Part shown: positions 1 to 8,415 of the stretch, in pieces
Position numbering within the stretch: the first letter of the stretch is position 1
Layout of the letters: every line of letters begins with the position of its first letter
Assembly (NCBI RefSeq): GCF_018310345.1
Contig: NZ_JAGXBY010000005.1
Coordinates: 1 to 64,000, forward strand
DNA length: 64,000 nucleotides
Direction of reading: 5' to 3'
DNA from: Ornithinibacillus massiliensis
GTDB lineage: Bacteria; Bacillota; Bacilli; Bacillales; Amphibacillaceae
The notes under the pieces: generated by a model
The model's input: the letters and a program-made list of their open reading frames with translations, nothing else
Told to the model about the DNA's origin: nothing
Databases searched by the model: none
Made by a program: the position numbers and the translations under genes

Positions 1-46
1 CCCTTTCACGGCGGTAACACGGGTTCGAATCCCGTACGGGTCACCA
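1..46 (+). tRNA. tRNA-Glu (TTC), 3' part only
   Basis: The window opens inside a tRNA. The anticodon loop CTTTCAC gives anticodon TTC, followed by a variable loop, a T arm with GGTTCGAATCC, and an encoded CCA end. The 5' half lies outside the window. It is the first member of a tRNA cluster. Confidence 0.9.
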
Positions 47-49
47 TGT

Positions 50-125
50 GGAGGATTAGCTCAGCTGGGAGAGCACCTGCCTTACAAGCAGGGGGTCGCA
101 GGTTCGAGCCCTGCATCCTCCACCA
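50..125 (+). tRNA. tRNA-Val (TAC)
   Basis: Full cloverleaf: acceptor GGAGGAT pairs with ATCCTCC, the D arm is GCTC..GAGC, the anticodon loop carries TAC, the T arm contains GGTTCGAGCC, and CCA is encoded. It begins 3 nt after the tRNA-Glu gene. Confidence 0.95.
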
Positions 126-151
126 TTTAAACCTAGATAGTTCTTCACCAT

Positions 152-177
152 GCCGGCCTAGCTCAATTGGTAGAGCA
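152..177 (+). pseudogene. Truncated tRNA-Thr 5' half
   Basis: This stretch repeats the first 26 nt of the intact tRNA-Thr at 301 (acceptor 5' strand and whole D arm, ending GAGCA). It then breaks off into a foreign insert instead of the anticodon arm. It cannot fold into a tRNA because the anticodon arm, T arm and 3' acceptor strand are missing. Confidence 0.9.
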
Positions 178-258
178 ACGAGCAATACTTCTACCGAATC
201 AGCTACGAGTAACCCGGAAGCATACACATCCATGAATATGCTGGGAGATACAGGGGTC
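178..258 (+). repeat. Insert sequence, copy 1, in the tRNA-Thr duplication
   Basis: It begins ACGAGCAATACT and ends CAGGGGTC. It is homologous to 704-783, the insert in the tRNA-Lys duplication; by eye about ten substitutions and one gap separate them. Both copies start directly after GAGCA at the end of the D arm. No coding sequence is evident. Confidence 0.85.
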
Positions 259-300
259 ATCAGGCAAACGTGACAAAATGAATAGGTGAGTTAATACCAT

Positions 301-376
<76 letters not shown>

Positions 377-414
377 TTTTTTTGTATAAAAACATATTAA
401 TATGTTAACTATAT

Positions 415-498
415 GGAGGGGTAGCGAAGTGGCTAAACGCGGCGGACTGTAAATCCGCTCCTTCGGGTTCGGCAGTTCGAATCTGCCCCCCTCCACCA
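415..498 (+). tRNA. tRNA-Tyr (GTA)
   Basis: 84-nt class II tRNA with a long variable arm (CTCCTTCGGGTTCG region), anticodon GTA, acceptor GGAGGGG pairing with CCCCTCC, and an encoded CCA. Confidence 0.95.
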
Positions 499-508
499 TT
501 TAGATTAT

Positions 509-580
509 TGGGCTATAGCCAAGCGGTAAGGCAACGGGTTTTGGTCCCGTGATTCCCAGGTTCGAATCCTGGTAGCCCAG
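509..580 (+). tRNA. tRNA-Gln (TTG)
   Basis: Acceptor TGGGCTA pairs with TAGCCCA, the anticodon loop TTTTGGT gives TTG, and the T arm is intact. CCA is not encoded: the discriminator G580 is followed by CTTTTTTT, so the 3' end must be added by a nucleotidyltransferase. Confidence 0.92.
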
Positions 581-677
581 CTTTTTTTATTTTCTGGGAC
601 TATTTTATTTATGGAACACAAAGAAGCCGCCGATTATATAAAAAGGCTCAAACTAACTTAGAACCAATTGATAATGT

Positions 678-703
678 GGGCCATTAGCTCAGTCGGTAGA
701 GCA
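678..703 (+). pseudogene. Truncated tRNA-Lys 5' half
   Basis: It repeats the first 26 nt of the intact tRNA-Lys at 828, with one change in the acceptor strand, and stops at GAGCA. The duplicated segment also includes about 39 bp of upstream spacer: 639-703 matches 789-853 at a 150-bp offset with two mismatches. Confidence 0.9.
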
Positions 704-783
704 ACGAGCAATACTCCCACCGAATAAGCAACGAGTAACCCCGAAGCATACACATCTTGAATAAGCTAGAAGATGCAGGGGTC
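704..783 (+). repeat. Insert sequence, copy 2, in the tRNA-Lys duplication
   Basis: Homologous to the insert at 178-258 and placed at the same position of a different tRNA. Possible nested pairing is visible: ACCCC (737-741) with GGGGT (778-782), enclosing CATCTT with AAGATG. Confidence 0.85.
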
Positions 784-827
784 GACTTTAAAAAGGCTCA
801 AACTAACTTAGAACCACTTGATAATGT

Positions 828-900
828 GAGCCATTAGCTCAGTCGGTAGAGCATCTGACTTTTAATCAGAGGGTCGAAGGTTCGAATCCTTCATGGCTCA
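828..900 (+). tRNA. tRNA-Lys (TTT)
   Basis: Acceptor GAGCCAT pairs with ATGGCTC, the anticodon loop CTTTTAA carries TTT, and the T arm contains GGTTCGAATCC. The gene ends A-TCA, so CCA is not encoded. It is the last gene of the cluster. Confidence 0.93.
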
Positions 901-925
901 TCATATAAATACGTGAAATCATGCT

Positions 926-956
926 AGGTTACGATTCTTTCGTAACCTTTTTTTTA
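926..956 (+). terminator. Terminator of the tRNA cluster
   Basis: Stem AGGTTACGA / TCGTAACCT with a short loop and a run of eight T residues, 25 nt after tRNA-Lys. Confidence 0.9.
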
Positions 957-1067
957 TTTGCATTTTATACTGTTTTTTAACATAATAGATAGAGTAATTC
1001 TTTATCTAAAATAAAGAATGAAACAAGTTCTTACTAAATAAATAGATACTATTAAAGGATGGTTGGT

Positions 1068-2357
1068 ATGAGATCTTCTAGGATTCCTGGATTTTATAAA
1101 AGAACAGTTGAAGAACGAAGAGAGCTGTTGCAGGAGGCACTTGAGCTATCTGAAGATGACTTAAGCGTCTTAACATCACAGGAGGCATTACCAATCGATA
1201 CTGCAGATAAAATGATTGAGAATGTTATAGGGACATTCCCACTTCCGTTAGGTTTAGGATTGAACTTCTTAATTAACGGGAAAGACTATATAATACCAAT
1301 GGTTGTTGAGGAACCATCAATTGTCGCTTCTGCAAGTCACATTGCTAAAATTGTAAGAGATGCAGGTGGTTTTAAAACAGAAGCTTCAGATAGAGTCATG
1401 ATTGGACAAATCCAAGTAGTTGGTTGTCCAGATTTCGATGCTGCAAAGAATGTATTGTTAGAAGCTAAAAATGAATTAATGGAGGCAGCTAATGCTGCTT
1501 ATCCTAGTATTGTAGCTAGAGGTGGGGGAGCAAGGGATTTAGATGTACGTATTCTAAATGATTCGCCTGATTCCAGCTACGGAACAATGCTTGTATTACA
1601 TTTATATATTGATACATGTGACGCAATGGGCGCGAATATTATTAACACTATGGTTGAATCGTTGGCTCCGACAGTCGAAGAGCTTACGGCAGGTAAAGTA
1701 TACTTACGTATTTTATCTAATCTTGCTGATCGCTGTATCGCAAAAGCAACATGTGTTATCCCCCCTAAATTATTAGCTACAGGCGAATACTCTGGTGAAG
1801 AAGTGCGTGATGGTGTAGTGCATGCATTTGAATTCGCAGACTCTGACCCATATCGGGCAGTAACACATAATAAAGGGATTATGAATGGTATTGATCCAGT
1901 TGTCATTGCAACTGGTAATGATTGGCGTGCGGTTGAAGCGGGAGCTCATGCCTATGCATCACGTTTTGGAAGTTATCGTTCCATGACGAAATGGTCAGTT
2001 GATCAGGAGGGTAATTTGGTAGGAGAATTAGAATTACCAATGTCTATTGGCACAGTAGGTGGAGCGATTCGTGTACATCCGATTTCACAATTAGCGCATA
2101 AAGTGTTAAATATAGAATCTGCTTCCGAGCTTGCACAAATTATTGTTGCAGTAGGTTTAGCACAAAATCTCGGTGCTTTAAAAGCTCTAGTAACAGATGG
2201 AATTCAAAAAGGTCATATGGCCCTGCATTCTCGATCTGTTGCGATAGCTGCTGGCGCTACTGGGGAGATGATTGATATTATAGCTGAACAATTAGTTAAG
2301 TTAAAGGAAATCCGTGTAGGTAAAGCTAAAGAATTGGTGGAACAATATTCAAAATGA
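1068..2357 (+). CDS. mvaA: Hydroxymethylglutaryl-CoA reductase, class II
   Basis: Interconverts HMG-CoA and mevalonate, the committed step of the mevalonate route to isopentenyl diphosphate, in the cytoplasm. The 429-residue protein has the family's catalytic set: Glu in VVEEPSIVAS near residue 82, Lys in THNKGIMNG, Asp in DAMGANIIN, and His in GHMALHSRS near the C-terminus. An ATG at 1059 is also in frame, but AAAGG at 1054-1058 touches it and sits 9 nt before the ATG at 1068, so 1068 is preferred. First gene of the operon; its stop overlaps the start of mvaK1. HMG-CoA synthase is not in the window. Confidence 0.93.
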   Translation: MRSSRIPGFYKRTVEERRELLQEALELSEDDLSVLTSQEALPIDTADKMIENVIGTFPLPLGLGLNFLINGKDYIIPMVVEEPSIVASASHIAKIVRDAGGFKTEASDRVMIGQIQVVGCPDFDAAKNVLLEAKNELMEAANAAYPSIVARGGGARDLDVRILNDSPDSSYGTMLVLHLYIDTCDAMGANIINTMVESLAPTVEELTAGKVYLRILSNLADRCIAKATCVIPPKLLATGEYSGEEVRDGVVHAFEFADSDPYRAVTHNKGIMNGIDPVVIATGNDWRAVEAGAHAYASRFGSYRSMTKWSVDQEGNLVGELELPMSIGTVGGAIRVHPISQLAHKVLNIESASELAQIIVAVGLAQNLGALKALVTDGIQKGHMALHSRSVAIAAGATGEMIDIIAEQLVKLKEIRVGKAKELVEQYSK

Positions 2358-3334
2358 GTACAGAAAAACTAACAATCACAAATAAACTAATAACAACAGA
2401 AAAAAGTGGAATTGGAATTGCGAATAGCAAACTAATCTTAATTGGTGAGCATGCAGTTGTACACGGACAACCAGCAATCGCAATACCATTTCCGTTAGTA
2501 GGAGTAGAATCTGTAATTGAATTTCATAAAGGGCCAATTAAGTTCGACAGTACCTTTTATAATGGGCCGATGGATTCTGCGCCACTTACATTAGAAGGAA
2601 TTGTAAACAGCATTCATGAAACCTTAAAATATTTAGGACTTCCTAAAAAGGATCTAGTCATTAAAATAAAATCCTCTATACCACCTGGAAAAGGATTAGG
2701 ATCTAGCGCATCGGTCGCAATCGCTATTATTCGATCGTTATTTTCTTATGCAAATGTGACGTATACAGAAAGAGAATTATTACATTTTGCTAATATTGCA
2801 GAGAAGTTTGCTCATGGTTCTCCGAGTGGGATTGATACATTAACGATAACCTCGGAATCTCCGGTATGGTTCGAAAAGGAAAATCCAGTAAGCTATATAA
2901 GTCCTGGAGAGGATTTTCATTTTATTGTAGCGGATTCAGGTCGTATTGGTGACACACGCTCAGCCGTGGAATCGGTTGCTCATCTTTTAAAGAAAGCTCC
3001 TAAGAAGATTCAGGCCAAAATTGAACGAATCGGGGAATTAACTCATTTAGCTAAACACGCATTAGAAAAGGCCGGTAAGAATTTATTAGGCCAAATGTTA
3101 AATGAGGCGCAAAAGGAATTAGTTGCGCTAGGCGTTAGTGATGAGGGACTAGATCGATTAATTAACTTTGCTCGTAAAGAAGGAGCGCTAGGTGCAAAAT
3201 TAACTGGTGCTGGCAATGGTGGCTGTGTGATTGCGCTTGCCAAGAATGAGTTACATTCAAGGCAACTAGCAGATAAGCTAAAAGAATTTGGTGCGCAAGC
3301 TGTTTGGCCATTTGTCTTAAGAAAGCAAGATTAA
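2354..3334 (+). CDS. mvaK1: Mevalonate kinase
   Basis: Phosphorylates mevalonate to 5-phosphomevalonate with ATP. A GHMP-kinase fold is shown by an N-terminal substrate region KLILIGEHAVVHGQPA, the phosphate-binding motif PPGKGLGSSASVA near residue 115, and a C-terminal KLTGAGNGGCVIAL. At 326 residues it has the usual length. The start ATG overlaps the mvaA stop by 4 nt (ATGA), which suggests translational coupling. Confidence 0.93.
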   Translation: MSTEKLTITNKLITTEKSGIGIANSKLILIGEHAVVHGQPAIAIPFPLVGVESVIEFHKGPIKFDSTFYNGPMDSAPLTLEGIVNSIHETLKYLGLPKKDLVIKIKSSIPPGKGLGSSASVAIAIIRSLFSYANVTYTERELLHFANIAEKFAHGSPSGIDTLTITSESPVWFEKENPVSYISPGEDFHFIVADSGRIGDTRSAVESVAHLLKKAPKKIQAKIERIGELTHLAKHALEKAGKNLLGQMLNEAQKELVALGVSDEGLDRLINFARKEGALGAKLTGAGNGGCVIALAKNELHSRQLADKLKEFGAQAVWPFVLRKQD

Positions 3335-3364
3335 TAAGAAATGGCTTTGAAAAGGGGAACAGTC

Positions 3365-4357
3365 ATGAAAGCAACTGCAAAAGCGCATACCAATATTGCA
3401 TTAATCAAATATTGGGGAAAGCGTGATGAAGCATTAATTTTACCTACTAATAATAGTTTATCCGTAACGTTGGATGGATTTTATACGACAACTACTGTTT
3501 CGTATAAGCCGGAACTAACAAAGGATACCTTTACCTTAAATGATGAGGTGGTAGTAGGTGAGCAATACAACCGAGTAACGAACTTTCTTAATAAAGTTCG
3601 AGATATAGCTGGGAAGCAACTATATGCAGAAGTAAAATCGATAAATGCGGTTCCCACTGCAGCGGGTTTTGCTTCTTCTGCATCAGGCTTTGCTGCACTT
3701 GCAGCTGCCGCGACGAAAGCAATTGGGTTGAGCCTGACTGAATCGGAACTATCTCGCTTAACCCGCCAAGGCTCTGGTTCTGCATGTCGTTCTATCTTTG
3801 GTGGATTTGCCGAATGGCAAAAAGGGGAGATGGAAGACGGATCTGATTCCTTTGCAGTGCCAGTAGCTCCGAAAGACCATTGGGACATTAGAGTTGCTGC
3901 GGTGGTTCTCAATGCAAAAATGAAAAAAGTATCCAGCAGGTCAGGGATGAAGCGGACGGTTGAAACGTCACCCTTTTTTAAAGGATGGGTTGAAAGTATT
4001 CCATCTGATTTAGAAGCAATAAAACAAGGAATTCTGGAGAGAGACTTTCATAAGGTTGGGGAAGTTGCGGAGGCGAACTGTCTGAAGATGCATGCTACAA
4101 CACTTGGAGCAAATCCTCCCTTCACATACTGGTTAGACACGACGATGTCTGTTATGCAGACTGTACAGGAATTACGCAGTACAGGAGTTCCAGCATACTT
4201 TACCATCGATGCGGGGCCTAATGTAAAAGTGTTATACCTACCACAGGATGAGGAGAAGGTGCTCGAAACGCTTCGCAATATTTCAGGTGTAACAGATGTA
4301 AGATTAAGTCGAGTCGGGCAAGGAATAAAGTATCTAGAGGATGAGGAACTTGTCTAA
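3365..4357 (+). CDS. mvaD: Diphosphomevalonate decarboxylase
   Basis: ATP-dependent decarboxylation of diphosphomevalonate to isopentenyl diphosphate. The 330-residue protein starts MKATAKAHTNIALIKYWGKR, the family signature, with PTNNSLSVTLD, the GHMP motif TAAGFASSASGFAAL near residue 100, and TIDAGPNVKVLYL near the end. The frame is open back to 3341, but the ATG at 3365 follows AAAAGGGGAA at good spacing and matches the family N-terminus. Third gene of the operon. Confidence 0.93.
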   Translation: MKATAKAHTNIALIKYWGKRDEALILPTNNSLSVTLDGFYTTTTVSYKPELTKDTFTLNDEVVVGEQYNRVTNFLNKVRDIAGKQLYAEVKSINAVPTAAGFASSASGFAALAAAATKAIGLSLTESELSRLTRQGSGSACRSIFGGFAEWQKGEMEDGSDSFAVPVAPKDHWDIRVAAVVLNAKMKKVSSRSGMKRTVETSPFFKGWVESIPSDLEAIKQGILERDFHKVGEVAEANCLKMHATTLGANPPFTYWLDTTMSVMQTVQELRSTGVPAYFTIDAGPNVKVLYLPQDEEKVLETLRNISGVTDVRLSRVGQGIKYLEDEELV

Positions 4358-5465
4358 TTCAACAATAACGATTCAAGTCCCTGGAAAATTAATGATTGCT
4401 GGAGAGTTTGCGGTGCTCGAGCCTTATCACAAGCTAATTGCCATGGCTGTTAACCGCTTTGTATATGTCGATATAAAGCCTAGTGAAAGGAATCAACTAA
4501 CACTAGAAAAACTTCAACTAACTAACTTGAATTGGGTATTTACTAATGACCAGGTGAAAATTGACTCTGAGGATAAACGTGTTGATTTTGTCCAAGAGGC
4601 AATGACGATCGCCTGTAAGTATTTAGCAGAGCGTGGAACTACTATCGAGAATTTTTCGCTTCGGGTAAAGAGCGAATTAGATGATAAAAGCACAGGTGAA
4701 AAATTCGGTCTTGGTTCTAGTGCTGCTGTAGTGGTTGGGGTCATAACAGCTATCTTGCAGTATCATATGAAAAAAAAACCAGAACCATTACTGATATTTA
4801 AACTTGCCGCAATATCGCATATTGCAGCACAAGGTAATGGCTCTGGAGCGGATGTGGCTGCTAGTGCATATGGTGGGATTATTCAGTATTCCTCCTTCCA
4901 AGCAGATTGGTTAAGAGAGAAATACGAAGAATCGCATACTTTATTAGAACTACTAGAAATGGATTGGAAATACTTATCTATTAAACCGATAACGTTGCTG
5001 GAACATATCCATATCCGTGTTGGTTGGACCGGTAGTCCAGCATCAACAGGAAATTTAGTAAATCAAATATTACAATTGAAAGAACGTAATTTTAATAAAT
5101 ATCAGGATTTTTTACGAGATAGTGAGGAAGCAGTTGAACACTTCCTAAAAGGAGTTCAAACGGAGAACCTTCCACAACTATTGCAAGGTATCAAGCAAAA
5201 CAGAGCTGCATTAGTAACGGTAGGAAAAGAGGCGCAAACAGAACTAGAAACATCTATGATAACACAATTATGTAATCTAGCTGAAGAACTTGGAGGAGCT
5301 GCAAAGCAATCCGGAGCCGGAGGCGGTGACTGTGGAATTGCTTTTATGCCATCTATAGAGAGCGCTAATCATTTAACCCATGTTTGGGAAGAAGCAGGAA
5401 TTATTCCGTTAGAACTTCAACCGTATTTTAATGGAGCTACCCCTATAGAGAAGGCATCGCCCTAA
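4341..5465 (+). CDS. mvaK2: Phosphomevalonate kinase
   Basis: Converts 5-phosphomevalonate to diphosphomevalonate; in pathway order it acts between MvaK1 and MvaD. GHMP-kinase features in 374 residues: VPGKLMIAGEFAVLEPYHK at the N-terminus, the ATP-binding GLGSSAAVVVGV near residue 125, and KQSGAGGGDCGIAFM near residue 330. The start overlaps the mvaD end by 17 nt, so the four genes form one transcript. The stop codon lies inside the loop of the operon terminator. Confidence 0.93.
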   Translation: MRNLSNSTITIQVPGKLMIAGEFAVLEPYHKLIAMAVNRFVYVDIKPSERNQLTLEKLQLTNLNWVFTNDQVKIDSEDKRVDFVQEAMTIACKYLAERGTTIENFSLRVKSELDDKSTGEKFGLGSSAAVVVGVITAILQYHMKKKPEPLLIFKLAAISHIAAQGNGSGADVAASAYGGIIQYSSFQADWLREKYEESHTLLELLEMDWKYLSIKPITLLEHIHIRVGWTGSPASTGNLVNQILQLKERNFNKYQDFLRDSEEAVEHFLKGVQTENLPQLLQGIKQNRAALVTVGKEAQTELETSMITQLCNLAEELGGAAKQSGAGGGDCGIAFMPSIESANHLTHVWEEAGIIPLELQPYFNGATPIEKASP

Positions 5466-5485
5466 TGTGGCGATGCTTTCTTTCG
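5452..5485 (+). terminator. Terminator of the mevalonate operon
   Basis: GCATCGCC (5454-5461) pairs with GGCGATGC (5469-5476), followed by TTTCTTTC. The 7-nt loop holds the mvaK2 stop codon TAA (5463-5465), so the last codons form the left arm. Confidence 0.85.
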
Positions 5486-5580
5486 TGGATGGAGTATGAA
5501 TAAATATTCGAAAAATTGTCGAGTTGAGTCGTTTTTATAATCTAAGGTAAAATAATATTATATGGAGGTGGCTTTTTATT

Positions 5581-6477
5581 ATGAAAAATAAAATATCTTT
5601 AATTGGTGTCCCAATGGATTTAGGACAAAGTCGTCGTGGAGTAGATATGGGACCAAGTGCACTTCGTTATGCTGGCGCAATTGAGCGCTTACAAGATTTA
5701 AACTATGATATTCACGATTTAGGGGATATACCGATAAATCGTCCGGATAAATATGAGGATGGAACGAAACTAAAAAATTTAGAGCAAGTCATAGAGGCAA
5801 ATGAAACATTAGCGGAAATGGTGGATGCAGAAATAAATAAAGGTAGGTTCCCCCTAGTGTTAGGAGGAGACCATAGTATAGCTATTGGAAGCTTAGCTGG
5901 AATTTCCAAACATTATGAGAATTTAGGGGTAATTTGGTATGATGCTCACGGGGATTTGAATACGAGTGAAACATCTCCATCTGGAAATATTCACGGTATG
6001 CCACTTGCTGTCAGTCTAGGACTTGGACATGAAAGACTTACCAATCTATATCAATACGCTCCTAAGGTGAAGCCAGAAAATATCGTAATAATTGGCGCAA
6101 GATCATTAGACCCTGGAGAAAGAGAACTAATCCGTGAAATGGGTATTAAAGTATATACCATGCATGAAATCGATCGAATGGGAATGTCTCGAGTGATGGA
6201 TGAGACAATAGAATATTTTAAAGATCGTACGGATGGTGTTCATCTAAGCTTAGATCTTGATGGATTAGATCCGACGGAAGCGCCAGGTGTTGGAACTCCT
6301 GTGTTAGGTGGTATGACATATCGCGAAAGTCATTTAGCAATGGAAATGCTTGCTGAATCTGATTTGATTACTTCTTTAGAGGTAGTGGAGGTAAATCCAA
6401 TAATTGATGAAAAAAATAAAACAGCTACATTAGCTGTTGGATTAATGGGTTCATTATTTGGTGAAAAACTGAAATAA
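5581..6477 (+). CDS. rocF: Arginase
   Basis: Hydrolyses L-arginine to ornithine and urea with a binuclear manganese centre. All ligand motifs are present in 298 residues: [10 protein letters not shown] near 99, [10 protein letters not shown] near 121, NIHGMP, and [20 protein letters not shown] near 226. The ribosome binding site TGGAGGTGG precedes the ATG. The gene stands alone with terminators on both sides. Family distinction from agmatinase rests on overall similarity to Bacillus RocF, so confidence is high but not absolute. Confidence 0.9.
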   Translation: MKNKISLIGVPMDLGQSRRGVDMGPSALRYAGAIERLQDLNYDIHDLGDIPINRPDKYEDGTKLKNLEQVIEANETLAEMVDAEINKGRFPLVLGGDHSIAIGSLAGISKHYENLGVIWYDAHGDLNTSETSPSGNIHGMPLAVSLGLGHERLTNLYQYAPKVKPENIVIIGARSLDPGERELIREMGIKVYTMHEIDRMGMSRVMDETIEYFKDRTDGVHLSLDLDGLDPTEAPGVGTPVLGGMTYRESHLAMEMLAESDLITSLEVVEVNPIIDEKNKTATLAVGLMGSLFGEKLK

Positions 6478-6487
6478 TCTATCAACT

Positions 6488-6527
6488 AAAAAGGCATTAA
6501 TTTAAATTAAATTGATGTCTTTTTATT
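6488..6527. terminator. Bidirectional terminator between rocF and the spo0E-like gene
   Basis: Imperfect stem AAAGGCATTAATTT / AAATTGATGTCTTT with T-rich tails on both strands, between convergent genes. Confidence 0.7.
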
Positions 6528-6681
6528 TATTAGATACATCTCTTAATTGATACTGATTCAATAGATTATCCAATTTTCTACTCGTTTCTACGACTACTTC
6601 TGAGGTTAGTTTATATTTATTACTCAGTGTAATCATCTCTTTACGGCATTGCTCAATTTCTTGTAATAAAAGTTTATCCAT
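6523..6681 (-). CDS. Spo0E-like aspartyl-phosphate phosphatase
   Basis: A 52-residue protein. Spo0E-family proteins dephosphorylate the sporulation regulator Spo0A-P. The family pattern is visible: an N-terminal helix with EIEQCRKEMITLS, a KYKLTSEVVVETS turn, then the signature SRKLDNLLNQY (SxxLD). GGGGGAA lies just before the ATG at 6681. It converges on rocF and shares its terminator. Which response regulator it targets cannot be told from sequence. Confidence 0.85.
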   Translation of the reverse strand: MDKLLLQEIEQCRKEMITLSNKYKLTSEVVVETSRKLDNLLNQYQLRDVSNK

Positions 6682-6920
6682 GTTTTTTCCCCCTATTACT
6701 ATACATTAAACTATATTACCCGAATAATTTACCGTTTTGCAATAGTAAATTAAGAAAAATCCATATTTTTTAGCGATTATGCGTTATAATGGTATGGAAA
6801 AAGTTTACTATTGTTATTTGTTCTTGCTATCCATGATTTAATGTAATGTGTGCAAGGATAAATAGATTGTACGCACACGATAAAAAAAAGGATAAAAAGC
6901 GGAAAATTTTATAAAAAAAG

Positions 6921-6946
6921 TGAAACCTTTTTAGTTTTGATACGTA
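6921..6946 (+). promoter_or_regulatory. Sigma-W autoregulatory promoter
   Basis: TGAAAC (6921-6926) and CGTA (6943-6946) are separated by exactly 16 nt, matching the SigW consensus of Bacillus, 35 nt before the sigW start. Confidence 0.9.
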
Positions 6947-6980
6947 AGGTTTAATACCGCATCAGGCGGAGGTACATGGA

Positions 6981-7544
6981 ATGGAATTGTTAATTAAAGA
7001 TAAAATTAAACAGGTCAAAAAAGGGGATCAAGCTGCTTTTGAAGATGTTATCTTATTTTATCAGGATAAGATTTATCAACATTGCTATCGAATGCTAGGA
7101 AACGCACATGAGGCAGAGGATATTGCTCAGGAAGCTTTTATCCGTGCATATATAAATATCCACTCCTATGATGAACGTAGAAAATTCTCAACATGGTTAT
7201 ACAGAATTGCAACAAACCTAACCATTGATCGTTTACGAAAACGAAAACCCGATTATTATCTTGATGCGGAAGTAAAAGGCACTGATGGGTTGGATATGTA
7301 CTCGCAATTAGCTGCAGATGAAAAGCTTCCAGAGGATCAATTAGAGGGGCTCGAACTTCAGAATTATATCCAAAAGCAAATTGCTGAGCTCCCAGCCAAG
7401 TATCGTAGTATAATAATGCTACGCTATTTAGAGGACTTCTCACTTCAAGAGATTAGTGAAATATTAGACATCCCGATTGGGACAGTAAAAACTAGAATTC
7501 ATCGGGGGCGGGAAGCCTTACGTAAAAAGCTTCGTCATGTGTAA
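6981..7544 (+). CDS. sigW: ECF sigma factor SigW
   Basis: Extracytoplasmic-function sigma factor that directs RNA polymerase to envelope-stress and antibiotic-response promoters. The 187-residue protein has region 2 (YRMLGNAHEAEDIAQEAF near 37-56, then WLYRIATNLTIDRLRKRK) and region 4 with a helix-turn-helix SLQEISEILDIPIGTVKTRI near 152. The ATG follows GGCGGAGG. It is preceded by a SigW-type promoter, so it activates itself, and is followed by its anti-sigma factor. Identity as sigW rests on this pairing and the neighbouring cdaA-cdaR-glmM block. Confidence 0.92.
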   Translation: MELLIKDKIKQVKKGDQAAFEDVILFYQDKIYQHCYRMLGNAHEAEDIAQEAFIRAYINIHSYDERRKFSTWLYRIATNLTIDRLRKRKPDYYLDAEVKGTDGLDMYSQLAADEKLPEDQLEGLELQNYIQKQIAELPAKYRSIIMLRYLEDFSLQEISEILDIPIGTVKTRIHRGREALRKKLRHV

Positions 7545-7559
7545 AAGGAGTGAATCCAG

Positions 7560-8198
7560 TTGGATTGTAATAAAGAAGCATTAGATTTAATGCATAAGCA
7601 CTTAGATGGTGATATCTCGAGGGAAGAAGAAGCCCAGCTAATCAATCATCTAGAGGGCTGTATGGCGTGTCAAAAGCATCTCCATGAATTAAAAAGAACT
7701 ATTACATTAATTCAAAGTACTGATAAAATGAGCGCGCCTGAGGGCTTTGCTAATAGGGTAATGCAGCAGCTACCTGTGGAGAAGAAACATGTGAGATACA
7801 TGCGCTGGTTTAAGATGCATCCAGTATTAACCGCGGCAGCTATCTTTTTTGTCTTTATGTTTACTGGATTAATATCTGCATGGGAGCAAGATTCACAGCT
7901 TATGGTTTCTAACCCGGAAAATCTTATAATTGAAGGACATATGGTTATTGTACCGGAGGGAGTCACGGTAGAAGGTGACTTAGTTGTTCAAAATGGTAAC
8001 TTGAAAATTGATGGAACGGTGAATGGGAATGTCACCTTAATCAATGGTAAGTTAGTCGAAGATAATGGACTAGATCAAAATGGTCTAATGGCTAATGCAG
8101 CAGGGGTTAATGGTGAGTTAAAAGAAGTGAATCGCATTTTTGAATGGGTATGGTACCATACGCAAAACGTCTTTAAAGGTATATTTTCAATGGAATAG
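7560..8198 (+). CDS. rsiW: Anti-sigma-W factor RsiW
   Basis: Membrane-bound anti-sigma factor that holds SigW inactive until proteolysed under envelope stress. The cytoplasmic part has the zinc anti-sigma motif NHLEGCMACQ (HxxxCxxC near residue 29-37). One membrane span (about 82-103, PVLTAAAIFFVFMFTGLISAW) leads to an outer domain with hydrophobic repeats such as GVTVEGDLVVQNGNLKIDGT, resembling a small beta-helix. The start is TTG at 7560, 8-9 nt after AAAGGAG. Length is 212 residues, usual for the family. Confidence 0.9.
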   Translation: MDCNKEALDLMHKHLDGDISREEEAQLINHLEGCMACQKHLHELKRTITLIQSTDKMSAPEGFANRVMQQLPVEKKHVRYMRWFKMHPVLTAAAIFFVFMFTGLISAWEQDSQLMVSNPENLIIEGHMVIVPEGVTVEGDLVVQNGNLKIDGTVNGNVTLINGKLVEDNGLDQNGLMANAAGVNGELKEVNRIFEWVWYHTQNVFKGIFSME

Positions 8199-8199
8199 T

Positions 8200-8230
8200 A
8201 AAAACCTGGTTTGTAGAACCGGGTTTTTTT
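8200..8230 (+). terminator. Terminator of sigW-rsiW
   Basis: Stem AAACCTGGTTT / AACCGGGTTT with loop GTAG and a seven-T run. The IS element begins just after it. Confidence 0.9.
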
Positions 8231-8373
8231 ATCATCAATAGGCGAGAAGATTCCCACCTCAAGGAATGAGAAGTGAGTAGGTGGGAGATGAATCGCCATC
8301 TCGATTGTTCGACTATTCAAGTGCTTACATTCATTCTTTTCTCCCTGAAATGACCTATCCACCATGCAACATA

Positions 8374-8382
8374 TGGTATAAT
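8374..8382 (+). promoter_or_regulatory. Extended -10 promoter of tnpB
   Basis: TGGTATAAT (TGn plus TATAAT at 8377-8382), 33 nt before the tnpB start. No good -35 is seen. Confidence 0.5.
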
Positions 8383-8415
8383 AGTGGTATCGTGATACAG
8401 AAAGAGGTGAAAGCA

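Noticed and set aside
6..260. Minus-strand open frame across the tRNA-Val gene, the truncated tRNA-Thr and its insert
   Set aside because: It consists of antisense tRNA sequence (giving the typical GSNLRPPACKAGALPAEL string) and has no ribosome binding site.
6848..6885. Inverted repeat GTGTGC..GCACAC before sigW
   Set aside because: It looks terminator-like but no gene ends there and there is no T run on the plus strand; not enough to call.
8281..8415. Longer tnpB start giving an extra 45 residues
   Set aside because: The added part covers the left-end hairpin and promoter; the ATG at 8416 has a ribosome binding site and gives the standard family N-terminus.
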